Counted from the stretch's first letter, positions 9,667-19,440 are shown. The stretch is 64,000 nucleotides of DNA from Pseudomonas sp. 8AS (GCF_902506505.1 NZ_LR733406.1:1760117-1824116); one strand, 5' to 3'. Translations and numbers: made by a program. Notes: generated from the sequence alone by a model not told the origin.

Positions 9667-10497
9667 ATGAATATATTTTTGACTGGCGGTACAGGATTCA
9701 TAGGTGGGCATTACTTGTCGCGTGTGGCCAGCACTGGCCATCGGGTTACCGCACTTCGCCGAACAGCTTCTGCATCTGAGCTATCTACTGAGAGTAGGAT
9801 AGTATGGCTTACTAAGGCGATGGACGAGGTCAGTGTTGCAGATTTAGCAGGGCATGATGTTTTAATTCACTTAGCCTCGGCGGGTGTAAGCCCACAGAAA
9901 GCGACTGTGCAAGAATTATTTTATTGGAACGTTAGTGTGATGGTGGGCCTTCTCGACAAGGCAAATCAAGCCAATATTAAGCGCGTTGTAGTTGCCGGGT
10001 CGTTTGCTGAGTATGGGCGGTCGTTTGATAACTATGATTTTATCCCTGTTGATGCACCGTTAAAGCCTGCTTCGTTGTATGCCGCGTCGAAAGCTGCTGC
10101 TTATGTAGCAGCTACGGCATTTGCAATAGAGTCAAATATTGAACTCTGTTATTTGCGAATTTTTTCGGCCTTTGGTGAAGGGCAATACGAAGGTAATTTT
10201 TGGCCTGCGCTTCGCGCCGCTGCAGTGAGTGGCAGCGATTTCCCAATGACAGCGGGTGAGCAAGTAAGGGACTATTTCCCGGTTGAGAATGTTGCGGAAG
10301 CCATTGAGCGTTCTGCTGAGCGCTCAGATATTCGCCCAGGTGAGCCTCTGGTGTTGAACGTAGGCAGTGGGGTACCGGTTTCCATGCTCGAATTTGCCAA
10401 GTATTGGTGGGATAAGTGGGAGGCGAAAGGGCGTCTTTTGGTCGGCGCATTACCCTATCGAGAAAATGAAGTCATGCGCTGCGTACCGAAGATTTAA
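9667..10497 (+). CDS. NAD-dependent sugar epimerase/reductase (AscF/RfbJ-like), short C-terminus
   Basis: This 276-aa extended SDR has TGGTGFIGGHYL and YAASKAAAY as the catalytic Tyr/Lys. It is similar in kind to CDP-3,6-dideoxyhexose 4-reductases (abequose, paratose and ascarylose synthases) and sits in the position of ascF. It would finish the CDP-dideoxyhexose. The protein stops straight after PYRENEVMR, where relatives usually continue for 20-30 residues with a LGWxP segment; another frame stays open only briefly. It is therefore either a short variant or truncated. The region is AT-rich. Confidence 0.68.
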   Translation: MNIFLTGGTGFIGGHYLSRVASTGHRVTALRRTASASELSTESRIVWLTKAMDEVSVADLAGHDVLIHLASAGVSPQKATVQELFYWNVSVMVGLLDKANQANIKRVVVAGSFAEYGRSFDNYDFIPVDAPLKPASLYAASKAAAYVAATAFAIESNIELCYLRIFSAFGEGQYEGNFWPALRAAAVSGSDFPMTAGEQVRDYFPVENVAEAIERSAERSDIRPGEPLVLNVGSGVPVSMLEFAKYWWDKWEAKGRLLVGALPYRENEVMRCVPKI

Positions 10498-10533
10498 AGA
10501 GCAAAGATTTGTAAGTAAGGACGAAACAGCCAA

Positions 10534-11907
10534 ATGATCACCATACTAGGCGCTGGATTGGCGGGCTTAAGCTGCTCCTTTCATTTGGGGCACGATCAAT
10601 GTCGTATATACGAAGCTAACTCCTATCCAGGTGGGCATATTCATAGCCGTGAGAAAAACGGTTGTGTATGGGACCAAGGCCCGCATGTATCCTTTACAAA
10701 AAATAATTACGTAAAATGCCTTTTTGAAAAAAGTATCAACGGAGAATATTCGAGCTACAAAGCAGAAGTTGGCAACTACTTCCATGGGGCATGGATACCA
10801 CACCCTGCTCAGGCAAACCTATTTGCTGTGCCAGAGCCGCTACGATCTCAGTGTCTAGATGGGTTCTTGGCGCGAGTTGAACACGCTGCTGATGAAAACC
10901 ACCATGTAGCGAGCTATGAGGACTGGTTGCTTGCTGCATTCGGTGACGTCTTCACTGCAGAGTTTTCCGCTGTCTACACCCAAAAATATTGGACAGTAGC
11001 ACCCAAGCAGCTCACGACAGACTGGGTGGGGGGGCGTGTATTTCGGCCAGAAATAGATGCGGTTGTCAAAGGCTATAATGGACCGCCAAGTGTTGCTGCG
11101 CACTATATTCAAGAGGTGCGCTACCCAAACAACGGTGGGTATTTTTCTTACGCTAAAGGCTTTATCGCAGGTGCAAATATAAGCACTGGGTATCAAGCAA
11201 CATCTATTGATCTCGAGCGCCAAGAAATTAAGTTCGCTAATGGCGAATTGCATATTTACGAAAAGCTGATTAATACAATCCCTTTACCCGACTTCGTTCG
11301 TCTCTGCTCCCCGCCCGAGAATGTACGTAGCGCGGCGGATCAGTTGACCTGTACATCCATGCTCCTCGTCAACGTGGTGGCTGCCCACCCAACGATGAAA
11401 TCTTACCATTGGATGTACGTATACGATGAAAATATGCTTTCTACACGGATCAGTTGCATTGAGTTGATCTCGCCTAGCAGCGTTCCAGCGGGTAAAACGG
11501 CACTTCAGGTTGAGGTCTATGCCTCCCGGTACAAACCCTTTACGCTTTCCCATAATGAGATTGCGGAAATTGTGTGCCAGGAATTGATTGCAATGGGTTT
11601 TGTTGCCTCAGTTGAATCCTGCCATACGCATTATATTCCTCATGCCAACGTGGTGTTTGATCACTCCCGTCGGAAGAGTCTGGATTGCATATTTGACTGG
11701 CTAAGCGGATATGGCTTGGTGCGTGAGGACGATGATCTAGATGCGATGACCGATTGGAAGAGGGAAATAAATTTTGCACCGGATAGGCTCGTGCTTGCAG
11801 GAAGATTTGGGCAGTGGAAGTACTTTTGGTCCGATGACTGCGTCCTCAGAGGACGTCAGATAGCGGCCGCTTTTAAGGGGACGTTTGATACTGAGTATTT
11901 CTGTTGA
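10534..11907 (+). CDS. FAD-dependent oxidoreductase, UDP-galactopyranose-mutase-like
   Basis: This 457-aa flavoprotein has an N-terminal dinucleotide fold (ILGAGLAGLSCSFHL) and the PGGHIHS block. A segment near residues 82-96 (YFHGAWIPHPAQANL) resembles the substrate-side motif of UDP-galactopyranose mutases. It is longer than Glf (about 370 aa), and the C-terminal half is not typical of Glf. It is probably a cytoplasmic sugar-nucleotide or polyprenyl-sugar modifying enzyme; the exact reaction is unknown. It lies between the dideoxyhexose genes and the flippase in the low-G+C part of the locus. Confidence 0.62.
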   Translation: MITILGAGLAGLSCSFHLGHDQCRIYEANSYPGGHIHSREKNGCVWDQGPHVSFTKNNYVKCLFEKSINGEYSSYKAEVGNYFHGAWIPHPAQANLFAVPEPLRSQCLDGFLARVEHAADENHHVASYEDWLLAAFGDVFTAEFSAVYTQKYWTVAPKQLTTDWVGGRVFRPEIDAVVKGYNGPPSVAAHYIQEVRYPNNGGYFSYAKGFIAGANISTGYQATSIDLERQEIKFANGELHIYEKLINTIPLPDFVRLCSPPENVRSAADQLTCTSMLLVNVVAAHPTMKSYHWMYVYDENMLSTRISCIELISPSSVPAGKTALQVEVYASRYKPFTLSHNEIAEIVCQELIAMGFVASVESCHTHYIPHANVVFDHSRRKSLDCIFDWLSGYGLVREDDDLDAMTDWKREINFAPDRLVLAGRFGQWKYFWSDDCVLRGRQIAAAFKGTFDTEYFC

Positions 11908-11962
11908 TAGGTAATTCGCTGCAGTTTTTTCAAGATTTTTATCTGTCTGCTCTCAAGTTCAC

Positions 11963-13357
11963 ATGTTAGGTGAAATTTTGTTTTCTCGTCGAGATATCTC
12001 CTGGGGGTACGCTGCGCAGTTTCTGAATATCGGAGCTGGGCTTATTATGCTTCCCGCGGTTGTCAGCTTCATGTCAACAGATGAAGTGGGGTTGTGGTTT
12101 GTATTTGTTTCTATCGCGGGGTTGGCGCAGTTATTAGAGTTGGGCTTCCAGCCAATACTCATTCGAAATTTTTCTTATGTCTACGCTGGTGCAAAAGAAC
12201 TGCAGGCAGAAGAGTTGCCAGCCTGTGAGGGCGGCAAGCTGGATCAAACGCTGTTTTCAGATTTGCTGATTGCCTCTAGACGAATCTATTTTTTTGTCAG
12301 TTGTCTGGCAGCTATTTTTTTGCTGACAGCTGGAACGTTTTATATACATACCCTGTTGCCTGATGGCGTCAACGAGAACTACGTTCTTATCGGGTGGGGA
12401 TTGTATGCGCTGGGGCTGGTCATCAGTTTTTATTATGGTTATCTAAACGCTGTTTTACAGGGACGTGGGCAAGTTTCTGAAGCGAATAAAGTTATCGTTT
12501 TCTCTAGGGTTTTGTTCGTTATCTTGGGTGTAGTGTTGGTGGGTTTGGGGTTTGGTCTTGTTGGTATGGGCGTAGCCTCTATCGTTTCAATGGTAACCAG
12601 TCGCTTTCTAGCGCTATATTTCGTTTTCTCTTCCGCACATCCGGAAATGAAAAACCTGCTACCTACAAAGACAGGTCCGAAAAAAATCATATTTATGCTG
12701 TGGCATAACGCCAGTCGTTTTGGTGTGGTATTGGTTGGGGTGTTTTTAATCTGGCGAGCGAACGTTTTGATTGCTGCTTCCTTGTTGGGTTTGGCTGAGG
12801 CTGCTAGCTATGGCCTGGCAATACAGCTATTTTTTATACTCAACACTGTTGCATCAGTACCCTTCAATATTTCCATGCCTAAGATAAATACGTTGCGAGC
12901 ACAAGCTAAACATGGTGAGGTTTATAAAGGCGTTTCTATGCTCTTGGTGTTGTCATTGTTTATTTATTTGCTAGGCGCTGTATTTATTGCTGTCCTCGGT
13001 AACTATTTTCTGGCAATTATCAATAGCCCAACCACGCTGCCTGCGAGCCCCATTCTCTGGCTGATGGTTTTGGTTTTCCTGTTAGAGATAAATCATGGTT
13101 CGTGTGCGAACTTCATTGCTACAGGTAATAAAACACCCTTTGCTGCTGCTGCAATAATTACAGGCATGGCTATTGTATTGAGTTCGCTGTTGCTGGCCCC
13201 CTTGCTTGGCATGTTAGGGCTGGTTTTAGCCCAAGGGGGGATGCAGGTGTTGTATAACAATTGGAAGTGGCCAATGGAGACGGGGAAGATTTTCAAAGTG
13301 CCCTACGTGAAAGTGTTGGGTGATGGTTTCGGATACCTTGTAAGATCAAAATTATAA
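11963..13357 (+). CDS. Polysaccharide flippase, Wzx-like (MOP superfamily)
   Basis: This 464-aa, strongly hydrophobic protein has about 12 predicted membrane spans starting at residue 14 (GYAAQFLNIGAGLIMLP). The layout is that of RfbX/Wzx O-unit flippases. It would move the undecaprenyl-linked repeat across the inner membrane. No SD of good quality is visible before ATG 11963. It is the only flippase-like gene in the locus and no Wzy was found. Sequence of this class diverges quickly, so the assignment rests on topology and context. Confidence 0.78.
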   Translation: MLGEILFSRRDISWGYAAQFLNIGAGLIMLPAVVSFMSTDEVGLWFVFVSIAGLAQLLELGFQPILIRNFSYVYAGAKELQAEELPACEGGKLDQTLFSDLLIASRRIYFFVSCLAAIFLLTAGTFYIHTLLPDGVNENYVLIGWGLYALGLVISFYYGYLNAVLQGRGQVSEANKVIVFSRVLFVILGVVLVGLGFGLVGMGVASIVSMVTSRFLALYFVFSSAHPEMKNLLPTKTGPKKIIFMLWHNASRFGVVLVGVFLIWRANVLIAASLLGLAEAASYGLAIQLFFILNTVASVPFNISMPKINTLRAQAKHGEVYKGVSMLLVLSLFIYLLGAVFIAVLGNYFLAIINSPTTLPASPILWLMVLVFLLEINHGSCANFIATGNKTPFAAAAIITGMAIVLSSLLLAPLLGMLGLVLAQGGMQVLYNNWKWPMETGKIFKVPYVKVLGDGFGYLVRSKL

Positions 13358-13372
13358 AAGGTTGCGTGTTTT

Positions 13373-14290
13373 ATGAGTGCGTTAGTTACCATCATTATTC
13401 CAACGATTGGGCGTCCTGATTATATTAGGCACACATTGGCGGCGGTGCTTGGTCAAGATTATAGTAATTTGGAAATATTGATTTCTGATAATTCTCCAAG
13501 TGTGCCTACTGCGTCTCTTTTGCCGCAGAAGTTGGATCCTCGGATAAATATAATTTCACACGCTGCGCGTTTAGAGTTTAGCGAGCATATGAATCTGTGC
13601 TTGTCGGCAGCTAGTGGTGAGTACCTAATGATCTTATCGGATGATGATCTTATTGGTGCTAGTTATGTAAGCGAAATGATGTCGCTTTTTCACGATCCGC
13701 AAGTAAAGGTGGCTATAGGAACTCAAGAAATTATCGGTGAAAGTGACTTCTCGATAAAAGAGTCCCAGCTTTCTGAGTCGCAAGTGGTCGCCGGTAATTC
13801 ATACGTAAATAGTATTATGGCTGGTCACGTAAAGTCGCCAGTGTTGACTTATTTTTCTTTGTTTGCAAGGCGTCAAGACATTCTCGATGCAGGTGGTTTT
13901 AATAACTATCCAGATGGCTCCAATGCGGACAACTATTTGTTTTACTCTCTTGCTATGAGCGGGTTGGTAGGCATATCCAGCGCTTGGATGGGTTATCGCG
14001 TTTATCAGGCTAGCTCTGGTTTGAGTACAGCGTTTGTGAAGCTGTATAGATCGACCTCAATGTATGATAAGGACGTTTCAGCGATGCTGTATAAGAGGAG
14101 TAATATGTCATTTCTCGCGCAGGTGAAGCTGAGGGTTATGTTTAAGCTTTCTTCTCGAAATATGCTTCTGACACGTTTGCGCTCAATTTATAAGTCGAAA
14201 ATGTCGCTGCAAGAATATGCGCTTTATAACCTTAAAGTTTTGTTCGTGTTCTCATTTTCAAACCCGTTTTCTGGGCTGTTTAGCGGTTAG
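13373..14290 (+). CDS. Glycosyltransferase family 2
   Basis: This 305-aa GT-A protein begins with VTIIIPTIGRPDYIRHTL, followed by the DNSPS block and LILSDDDLIG, whose DDD acts as the DxD metal site. It transfers a sugar from a nucleotide donor to the growing O-unit on the cytoplasmic face. Donor and acceptor cannot be told from sequence. It follows the flippase by 15 bp, and AAAAGG lies before ATG 13373. Codon use is AT-rich, like its neighbours. Confidence 0.88.
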   Translation: MSALVTIIIPTIGRPDYIRHTLAAVLGQDYSNLEILISDNSPSVPTASLLPQKLDPRINIISHAARLEFSEHMNLCLSAASGEYLMILSDDDLIGASYVSEMMSLFHDPQVKVAIGTQEIIGESDFSIKESQLSESQVVAGNSYVNSIMAGHVKSPVLTYFSLFARRQDILDAGGFNNYPDGSNADNYLFYSLAMSGLVGISSAWMGYRVYQASSGLSTAFVKLYRSTSMYDKDVSAMLYKRSNMSFLAQVKLRVMFKLSSRNMLLTRLRSIYKSKMSLQEYALYNLKVLFVFSFSNPFSGLFSG

Positions 14291-14330
14291 TCTTTGCGCT
14301 ATTGGGTTATTCGATTTATGGGGGTGGTAA

Positions 14331-15224
14331 ATGTTTTTGCGTAAATTAAAAAGTGTAATTGGAGAGGTTTTTGCTCTGCGATTGAAGCTGGACGAGATGC
14401 AGGTGGCGCTAGGGCGCATAGAGTCTCGGCAGGTTGAGCATGGTTTTGACGGTTTTTTGCATGGTGCGGAGTTTAAAGTTTTCTCTCAATGGGGGGAGGA
14501 TGGAATCCTGCAGGCGATTATTCGCACTATTAACCCAGTGTCCAAGATTTTCATTGAGTTCGGTGTGCAAAATTACTGTGAGTCTAATACAAGGTTTTTG
14601 TTGATTAATAATAATTGGTCGGGGCTTGTCATTGATGGTAGCTCGGATAATATTAATTATATAAAAAACGATCCGATATATTGGCGTTACAATCTTAAGG
14701 CGGAGTGTCAGTTCATTGATCGTGACAATATAAATTCTATTTTTCTGCGAAATGGTGTGCAGGGCGAGATAGGGCTTCTGTCTATTGATATTGATGGCAA
14801 CGATTATTGGGTTTGGCAGTCTATCGACTCCGTTAAACCGGCTATTGTCGTGACCGAGTACAATGCACGCTTCGGCGCGGATAGGGCCGTGACAGTACCA
14901 TATGATCAAGATTTTGTACGCTCTGAGGCGCACTATTCTCATATATATTATGGCGCGTCTTTGAAAGCGCTGTGTCAGTTGGGTGATAGCAAAGGCTACG
15001 CATTTGTAGGATGCAATTCTGCGGGAAACAACGCATTTTTTGTGCGTCGAGATTTGCTAAAAGCACCTCTTCGAGAGCTGTCTGTCGCCGAGGGATTTAT
15101 ACTTCATAAGTTCCGCGAAGCGCGCGACGCTGAGGGGCAGTTGACATTCCTCTCGCCGGAAGAAGAGAGCGATCTATTGTTTACGCTTCCGTTGATTGAT
15201 GTTGAGCACGGAGTGTCGGAATGA
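14331..15224 (+). CDS. Methyltransferase-like protein (FkbM-type, tentative)
   Basis: This 297-aa protein starts with a short predicted coiled coil (LKLDEMQVALGRIESRQ) and then has a Rossmann-like segment, IFIEFGVQNYCESNTRFL, with LVIDGS and LLSIDIDGNDYW. The pattern recalls FkbM-type SAM methyltransferases (FIDVGAN-like motif, then an acidic residue after the second strand). It could methylate a sugar of the repeat unit. A GGGGGTGG ribosome binding site precedes ATG 14331. The stop overlaps the next start by 4 bp. Confidence 0.5.
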   Translation: MFLRKLKSVIGEVFALRLKLDEMQVALGRIESRQVEHGFDGFLHGAEFKVFSQWGEDGILQAIIRTINPVSKIFIEFGVQNYCESNTRFLLINNNWSGLVIDGSSDNINYIKNDPIYWRYNLKAECQFIDRDNINSIFLRNGVQGEIGLLSIDIDGNDYWVWQSIDSVKPAIVVTEYNARFGADRAVTVPYDQDFVRSEAHYSHIYYGASLKALCQLGDSKGYAFVGCNSAGNNAFFVRRDLLKAPLRELSVAEGFILHKFREARDAEGQLTFLSPEEESDLLFTLPLIDVEHGVSE

Positions 15225-16156
15225 ATAGAAGGGTTTTAGTGACGGGAGCTTACGGGTTTATTGGTCGGCACGTTGCTAAGTGCTTTTCAAATTACGGCTA
15301 CCATGTCACCGGCATCGGGCATGGCAACTGGTGTGGCGACGAGCAGGAAGCATACGGTGTTGATCGTTGGTGTTCTGACAGTGTCAGTTTTGAGTCTTTG
15401 AGCACGCGCTTATTTGGAGAGACGTTCGACGTTATTGTGCACTGTGCCGGTAGCGGATCAGTTTTCTTTTCCATGTCTCATCCGCATGATGATTTTGTCA
15501 GTTCGGTAAGCACTACAGCTGCTACGTTAGAATACGCAAGATTGCATGCTCCGCAGGCAAAGTTTATCTATTTGTCTAGCGCAGCAGTTTATGGTGCGGT
15601 TGAGGCCTTACCTATTTCTGAGTCTGAACCACTCAAGCCCCTCTCGCCTTACGGCGTTCATAAGTTGTTATGCGAAGAACTGTGCAGGTCATATAGTAAT
15701 AATTTTAATTTGACAGTGACAGTGGTCAGGCTATTTTCGATATACGGCGACGGTCTAAAGAAACAGTTGTTGTGGGATGCTTGTAATAAAATCGTTGCAG
15801 GAGATTATTCTTTTTCAGGCACGGGAGCAGAGGTGCGCGATTGGCTTCATGTCACCGATGTTGCTGAGCTTATAGTCAGGCTGTCAAATGTCTCGAGTGA
15901 TAACTTTGTATTCAATGGTGGTGCCGGGGTAGGTGTTTCTGTAAAAGATATTTTAGTTAAGCTTTTTCAAGCCAATACCGTCCAAGGCGAGCCTTATTTC
16001 TCAGGTCTGCAACGTGCAGGCGATCCTCCGGGCTTTCAAGCGGATACAGCTCTAGCATTAGCCACAGGTTGGACTCCCAAGGTAAATTTAGAGCAGGGGG
16101 TGCGTAATTACGCGGATTGGTTTAAATCTGTTCTTGCAGCCAGTCATAAGGGTTGA
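15221..16156 (+). CDS. NAD-dependent epimerase/dehydratase (extended SDR)
   Basis: This 311-aa protein has VTGAYGFIGRHV for NAD binding, YLSSAAVYG, and the catalytic SPYGVHK (Tyr/Lys). It resembles UDP-glucose 4-epimerase-type sugar-nucleotide enzymes with the usual C-terminal TGWTPKVNLEQGVRNY. It probably makes a UDP- or other NDP-sugar for the unit. The ATGA overlap with the upstream gene indicates coupling. It is low in G+C. Confidence 0.82.
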   Translation: MNRRVLVTGAYGFIGRHVAKCFSNYGYHVTGIGHGNWCGDEQEAYGVDRWCSDSVSFESLSTRLFGETFDVIVHCAGSGSVFFSMSHPHDDFVSSVSTTAATLEYARLHAPQAKFIYLSSAAVYGAVEALPISESEPLKPLSPYGVHKLLCEELCRSYSNNFNLTVTVVRLFSIYGDGLKKQLLWDACNKIVAGDYSFSGTGAEVRDWLHVTDVAELIVRLSNVSSDNFVFNGGAGVGVSVKDILVKLFQANTVQGEPYFSGLQRAGDPPGFQADTALALATGWTPKVNLEQGVRNYADWFKSVLAASHKG

Positions 16157-16195
16157 TTGCATTATGGTACTGAAAAAACAGTATGTGGCAATTTT

Positions 16196-17341
16196 ATGAT
16201 TAATGTTGGTATTACTGTTCGTGTGGCAGATGGCTGGCTCGGAGGTCTTAATTACTTCAAGAGCCTTGCTGTTGCCTTGAATAATATTTCTTCTAAAGAA
16301 GTTCATGTTTTTTTTCTCACCAATGATGCGGCGGCTCTTTCTCATCTGAATGGTAAGACGGTAACAGTCAAAGAGTCCTCCCGCGTATTCTGCCCCTCGC
16401 TCCTCATTCGATTTCTTAGGAAAATAACAAGTATCGATTTTTCCTTATGGAGCGAGTCAATTGAGAACGATATCACTATATTTACCCATGTTCAGCCTGG
16501 CCGCTACTCTCGTGTCCCTGAAGTGTTTTGGATGCCGGATTTTCAGCACAAATATTACCCGGAGTTTTTCAATAGTCAGGAGTTGTTGAGTAGGGATAAT
16601 GCGATTAGATCCACCGCTTGGTCCCGGGAAATTCTATTTAGTAGCGCTTCTGCTGAGCGAGATTTTAGACAGTTCTATCCCGAGTTGACTGACGTGCGAA
16701 GCCACGTTTTACGCTTTGCGCCAATTCTGGATGTGAATGCGATTGGCGCTATGTCAGAGTCATCCATTCGCGAAAAATATAAACTACGCAATACCTTTTT
16801 TTATTTGCCCAATCAATTCTGGAAGCATAAGAATCATCAAGTGGTGGTTGAGGCGTTGAGCGCATTGTCGGACGATTTCGTTGTCGTTTGCAGTGGTGAA
16901 ACTAGAGATCACCGTAATCCTGAGTATATACAGCAGCTTCTGGCTAAGGTTTCTTCCGCTGGATTAAATGACCGGTTTAAAATTTTGGGTGTGGTGCCAA
17001 GGGAGGATATGTATGCGCTGTTTAATTACGCTGTCGCCGTAATTAACCCTTCCTTGTTTGAGGGCTGGAGTACCACTGTAGAAGAAGCCAAGTATATAGG
17101 TAAGCGGCTAATTCTTTCTGATATATCCGTTCATCGAGAGCAGAATCCAGCGGATGCATTGTATTTTCCTGCCGATCGCGCAGATCAGCTCGCTGATTGC
17201 ATGCGGCGTATTGTTGTAGAATATGACCCTAAAATTGAGGTGGCGCGAAAATCGAAAGCCGCTTTAGCGTATCCAGGTGCAGTGGAAAATTTTGCGCTCG
17301 ATTATATTGATATTATAAAGTCCTGTATGGAGAAAATGTAG
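16196..17341 (+). CDS. Glycosyltransferase, GT4-type (GT-B fold)
   Basis: This 381-aa GT-B protein has YLPNQFWKHKNHQVVVEAL in the middle and the donor-site block NPSLFEGWSTTVEEAKYIG (E-x7-E type) near the C-terminus. It transfers a sugar within the O-unit; the specificity is unknown. ATG 16196 is chosen because MINVGITVR is the natural first strand; an in-frame TTG at 16157 has AAGGG before it and would add 13 residues. The stop abuts gmd directly. Confidence 0.86.
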   Translation: MINVGITVRVADGWLGGLNYFKSLAVALNNISSKEVHVFFLTNDAAALSHLNGKTVTVKESSRVFCPSLLIRFLRKITSIDFSLWSESIENDITIFTHVQPGRYSRVPEVFWMPDFQHKYYPEFFNSQELLSRDNAIRSTAWSREILFSSASAERDFRQFYPELTDVRSHVLRFAPILDVNAIGAMSESSIREKYKLRNTFFYLPNQFWKHKNHQVVVEALSALSDDFVVVCSGETRDHRNPEYIQQLLAKVSSAGLNDRFKILGVVPREDMYALFNYAVAVINPSLFEGWSTTVEEAKYIGKRLILSDISVHREQNPADALYFPADRADQLADCMRRIVVEYDPKIEVARKSKAALAYPGAVENFALDYIDIIKSCMEKM

Positions 17342-18463
17342 ATGGCTAAAAAAGCACTTATTACAGGTATTACTGGGCAGGATGGTTCTTACCTGGCTGA
17401 ACTGCTGCTGGAAAAAGGTTATCAGGTTCATGGTATCAAACGCCGTGCGTCTTCCTTTAACACCCAGCGGGTGGACCACATCTATCAGGATCCGCATGTC
17501 GACAACCGTAATTTTGTGCTGCATTACGGTGATCTGTCTGACTCTTCCAACCTGACCAGAATTATTCAGGAAGTGCAGCCGGATGAGGTATATAACCTCG
17601 GTGCGCAGTCGCATGTGGCAGTAAGTTTTGAGTCGCCGGAATATACGGCCGATGTGGATGCCATGGGTACCTTGCGAATTCTGGAGGCGATTCGTCTCCT
17701 AGGGCTGGAGAAGAAAACCCGTTTTTATCAAGCATCTACCTCGGAGTTATATGGTCTGGTGCAGGAAACTCCTCAGAAAGAAACCACGCCGTTCTATCCA
17801 CGCTCACCCTATGCGGTGGCCAAGCTGTATGCCTACTGGATTACGGTTAACTACCGGGAGGCCTATGGCATGTATGCCTGTAACGGCATTCTGTTCAACC
17901 ACGAATCCCCGCGTCGCGGCGAAACCTTTGTGACGCGCAAAATTACCCGAGGCTTGGCCAACATTGCTCAGGGGCTCGAGCAGTGCCTGTACATGGGGAA
18001 CGTCGACGCCCTGCGTGACTGGGGGCATGCGAAAGATTACGTGCGTATGCAATGGATGATGCTGCAACAGGACGCGCCGGATGATTTTGTTATCGCTACA
18101 GGCGTGCAGTACTCCGTGCGTGAGTTCATCAGCTGGTCGGCCGAGGAGCTGGGCGTGAAGCTTCGCTTTGAAGGGCAGGGCATTGATGAAGTCGCGATTG
18201 TAGATAGCATCCATGGCGACAAGGCTCCTGCGCTCAAGGTAGGCGACATCATCATGCGCGTGGACCCGCGTTATTTCCGGCCTGCAGAAGTTGAAACGCT
18301 GCTGGGCGATCCGACCAAGGCGAAGGAAAAGCTCGGTTGGGTTCCCGAGATCACCGTGCAGGAGATGTGCGCCGAGATGGTGGCGGAAGACCTTAAAGTT
18401 GCCCGGCGCCACGCGTTGCTGAAGCTGCATGGCCACGACGTTCCAGTTTCACTGGAGAACTGA
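17342..18463 (+). CDS. gmd: GDP-mannose 4,6-dehydratase
   Basis: This 373-aa extended SDR has [27 protein letters not shown] and the catalytic [12 protein letters not shown]. It converts GDP-D-mannose to GDP-4-keto-6-deoxymannose in the cytoplasm. Donor supply comes from manC at the start of the locus, and fcl follows after 2 bp. G+C rises again here compared with the preceding 7 kb. Confidence 0.97.
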   Translation: MAKKALITGITGQDGSYLAELLLEKGYQVHGIKRRASSFNTQRVDHIYQDPHVDNRNFVLHYGDLSDSSNLTRIIQEVQPDEVYNLGAQSHVAVSFESPEYTADVDAMGTLRILEAIRLLGLEKKTRFYQASTSELYGLVQETPQKETTPFYPRSPYAVAKLYAYWITVNYREAYGMYACNGILFNHESPRRGETFVTRKITRGLANIAQGLEQCLYMGNVDALRDWGHAKDYVRMQWMMLQQDAPDDFVIATGVQYSVREFISWSAEELGVKLRFEGQGIDEVAIVDSIHGDKAPALKVGDIIMRVDPRYFRPAEVETLLGDPTKAKEKLGWVPEITVQEMCAEMVAEDLKVARRHALLKLHGHDVPVSLEN

Positions 18464-18465
18464 GC

Positions 18466-19440
18466 ATGGTGCGTGATTTGACCCAATCCATCTTCGTCGT
18501 GGGCCATCGTGGCATGGTGGGCTCTGCAATCGTGCGACGCCTCGAATCGCTGGGCTATAGCAATATCCTTACTGCTGGCCGCGAAGAGTTGAATTTACTC
18601 AATCAGGCTGCTGTGCAGGCATTTTTCCAAGCCAATCGTATTGATCAGGTTTATCTGGCAGCGGCCAAAGTAGGGGGGATTCATGCTAACAATTTTTTCC
18701 CGGCCGATTTCATTTATGAAAACTTGGTCATCGAAGCGAATGTGATTCACGCGGCCCATGTTAATGGAGTGCAGAGATTGTTGTTTCTAGGCTCGTCCTG
18801 CATTTATCCAAAAATGGCTGAGCAGCCAATGCGTGAAGATGCATTGCTGACCGGTGTGCTCGAGGAAACTAACGAGCCTTATGCCGTTGCCAAGATAGCC
18901 GGTATAAAGTTGTGCGAGAGCTATAATCGCCAGTTTGGTCGTGACTATCGTAGTGTCATGCCAACAAATCTCTATGGGCCGCATGATAATTACCATCCGG
19001 AGAACAGTCACGTGATTCCGGCTCTTTTACGGCGCTTCCATGAGGCGGTAAAAAACGCCGATGAGCAGGTGACTATCTGGGGTAGCGGTAAGCCAATGCG
19101 TGAGTTCTTGCACGTGGATGATATGGCTGCGGCCAGTGTCTATGTCATGGAGTTGGACGGTAAAACCTATCTCGAAAATACCAGAGCCATGCTCTCGCAT
19201 ATTAATGTGGGAACCGGTGTCGATTGCACCATTCGTGAGCTTGCAGAAACCATCGCGAAGGTTACCGGCTACACCGGGGATTTAGTTTTCGATTCGTCTA
19301 AGCCGGACGGTTCGCCCCGCAAGTTGATGGACGTTTCTCGTTTGAATGCGCTTGGCTGGCATGCATCAATAAATCTAGAGACTGGTTTGCGCGACGCCTA
19401 TACGTGGTATGTACAGCATGTGGGTGAGGCGAGAGGTTGA
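18466..19440 (+). CDS. fcl: GDP-L-fucose synthase
   Basis: This 324-aa bifunctional epimerase/reductase (Fcl/WcaG) has [15 protein letters not shown] for NADP, GSSCIYP, the catalytic [10 protein letters not shown], and [16 protein letters not shown]. It turns GDP-4-keto-6-deoxymannose into GDP-L-fucose. It is paired with gmd, as in most fucose-containing O-antigen and capsule loci. This makes L-fucose (or a derivative) a likely component. Confidence 0.96.
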   Translation: MVRDLTQSIFVVGHRGMVGSAIVRRLESLGYSNILTAGREELNLLNQAAVQAFFQANRIDQVYLAAAKVGGIHANNFFPADFIYENLVIEANVIHAAHVNGVQRLLFLGSSCIYPKMAEQPMREDALLTGVLEETNEPYAVAKIAGIKLCESYNRQFGRDYRSVMPTNLYGPHDNYHPENSHVIPALLRRFHEAVKNADEQVTIWGSGKPMREFLHVDDMAAASVYVMELDGKTYLENTRAMLSHINVGTGVDCTIRELAETIAKVTGYTGDLVFDSSKPDGSPRKLMDVSRLNALGWHASINLETGLRDAYTWYVQHVGEARG

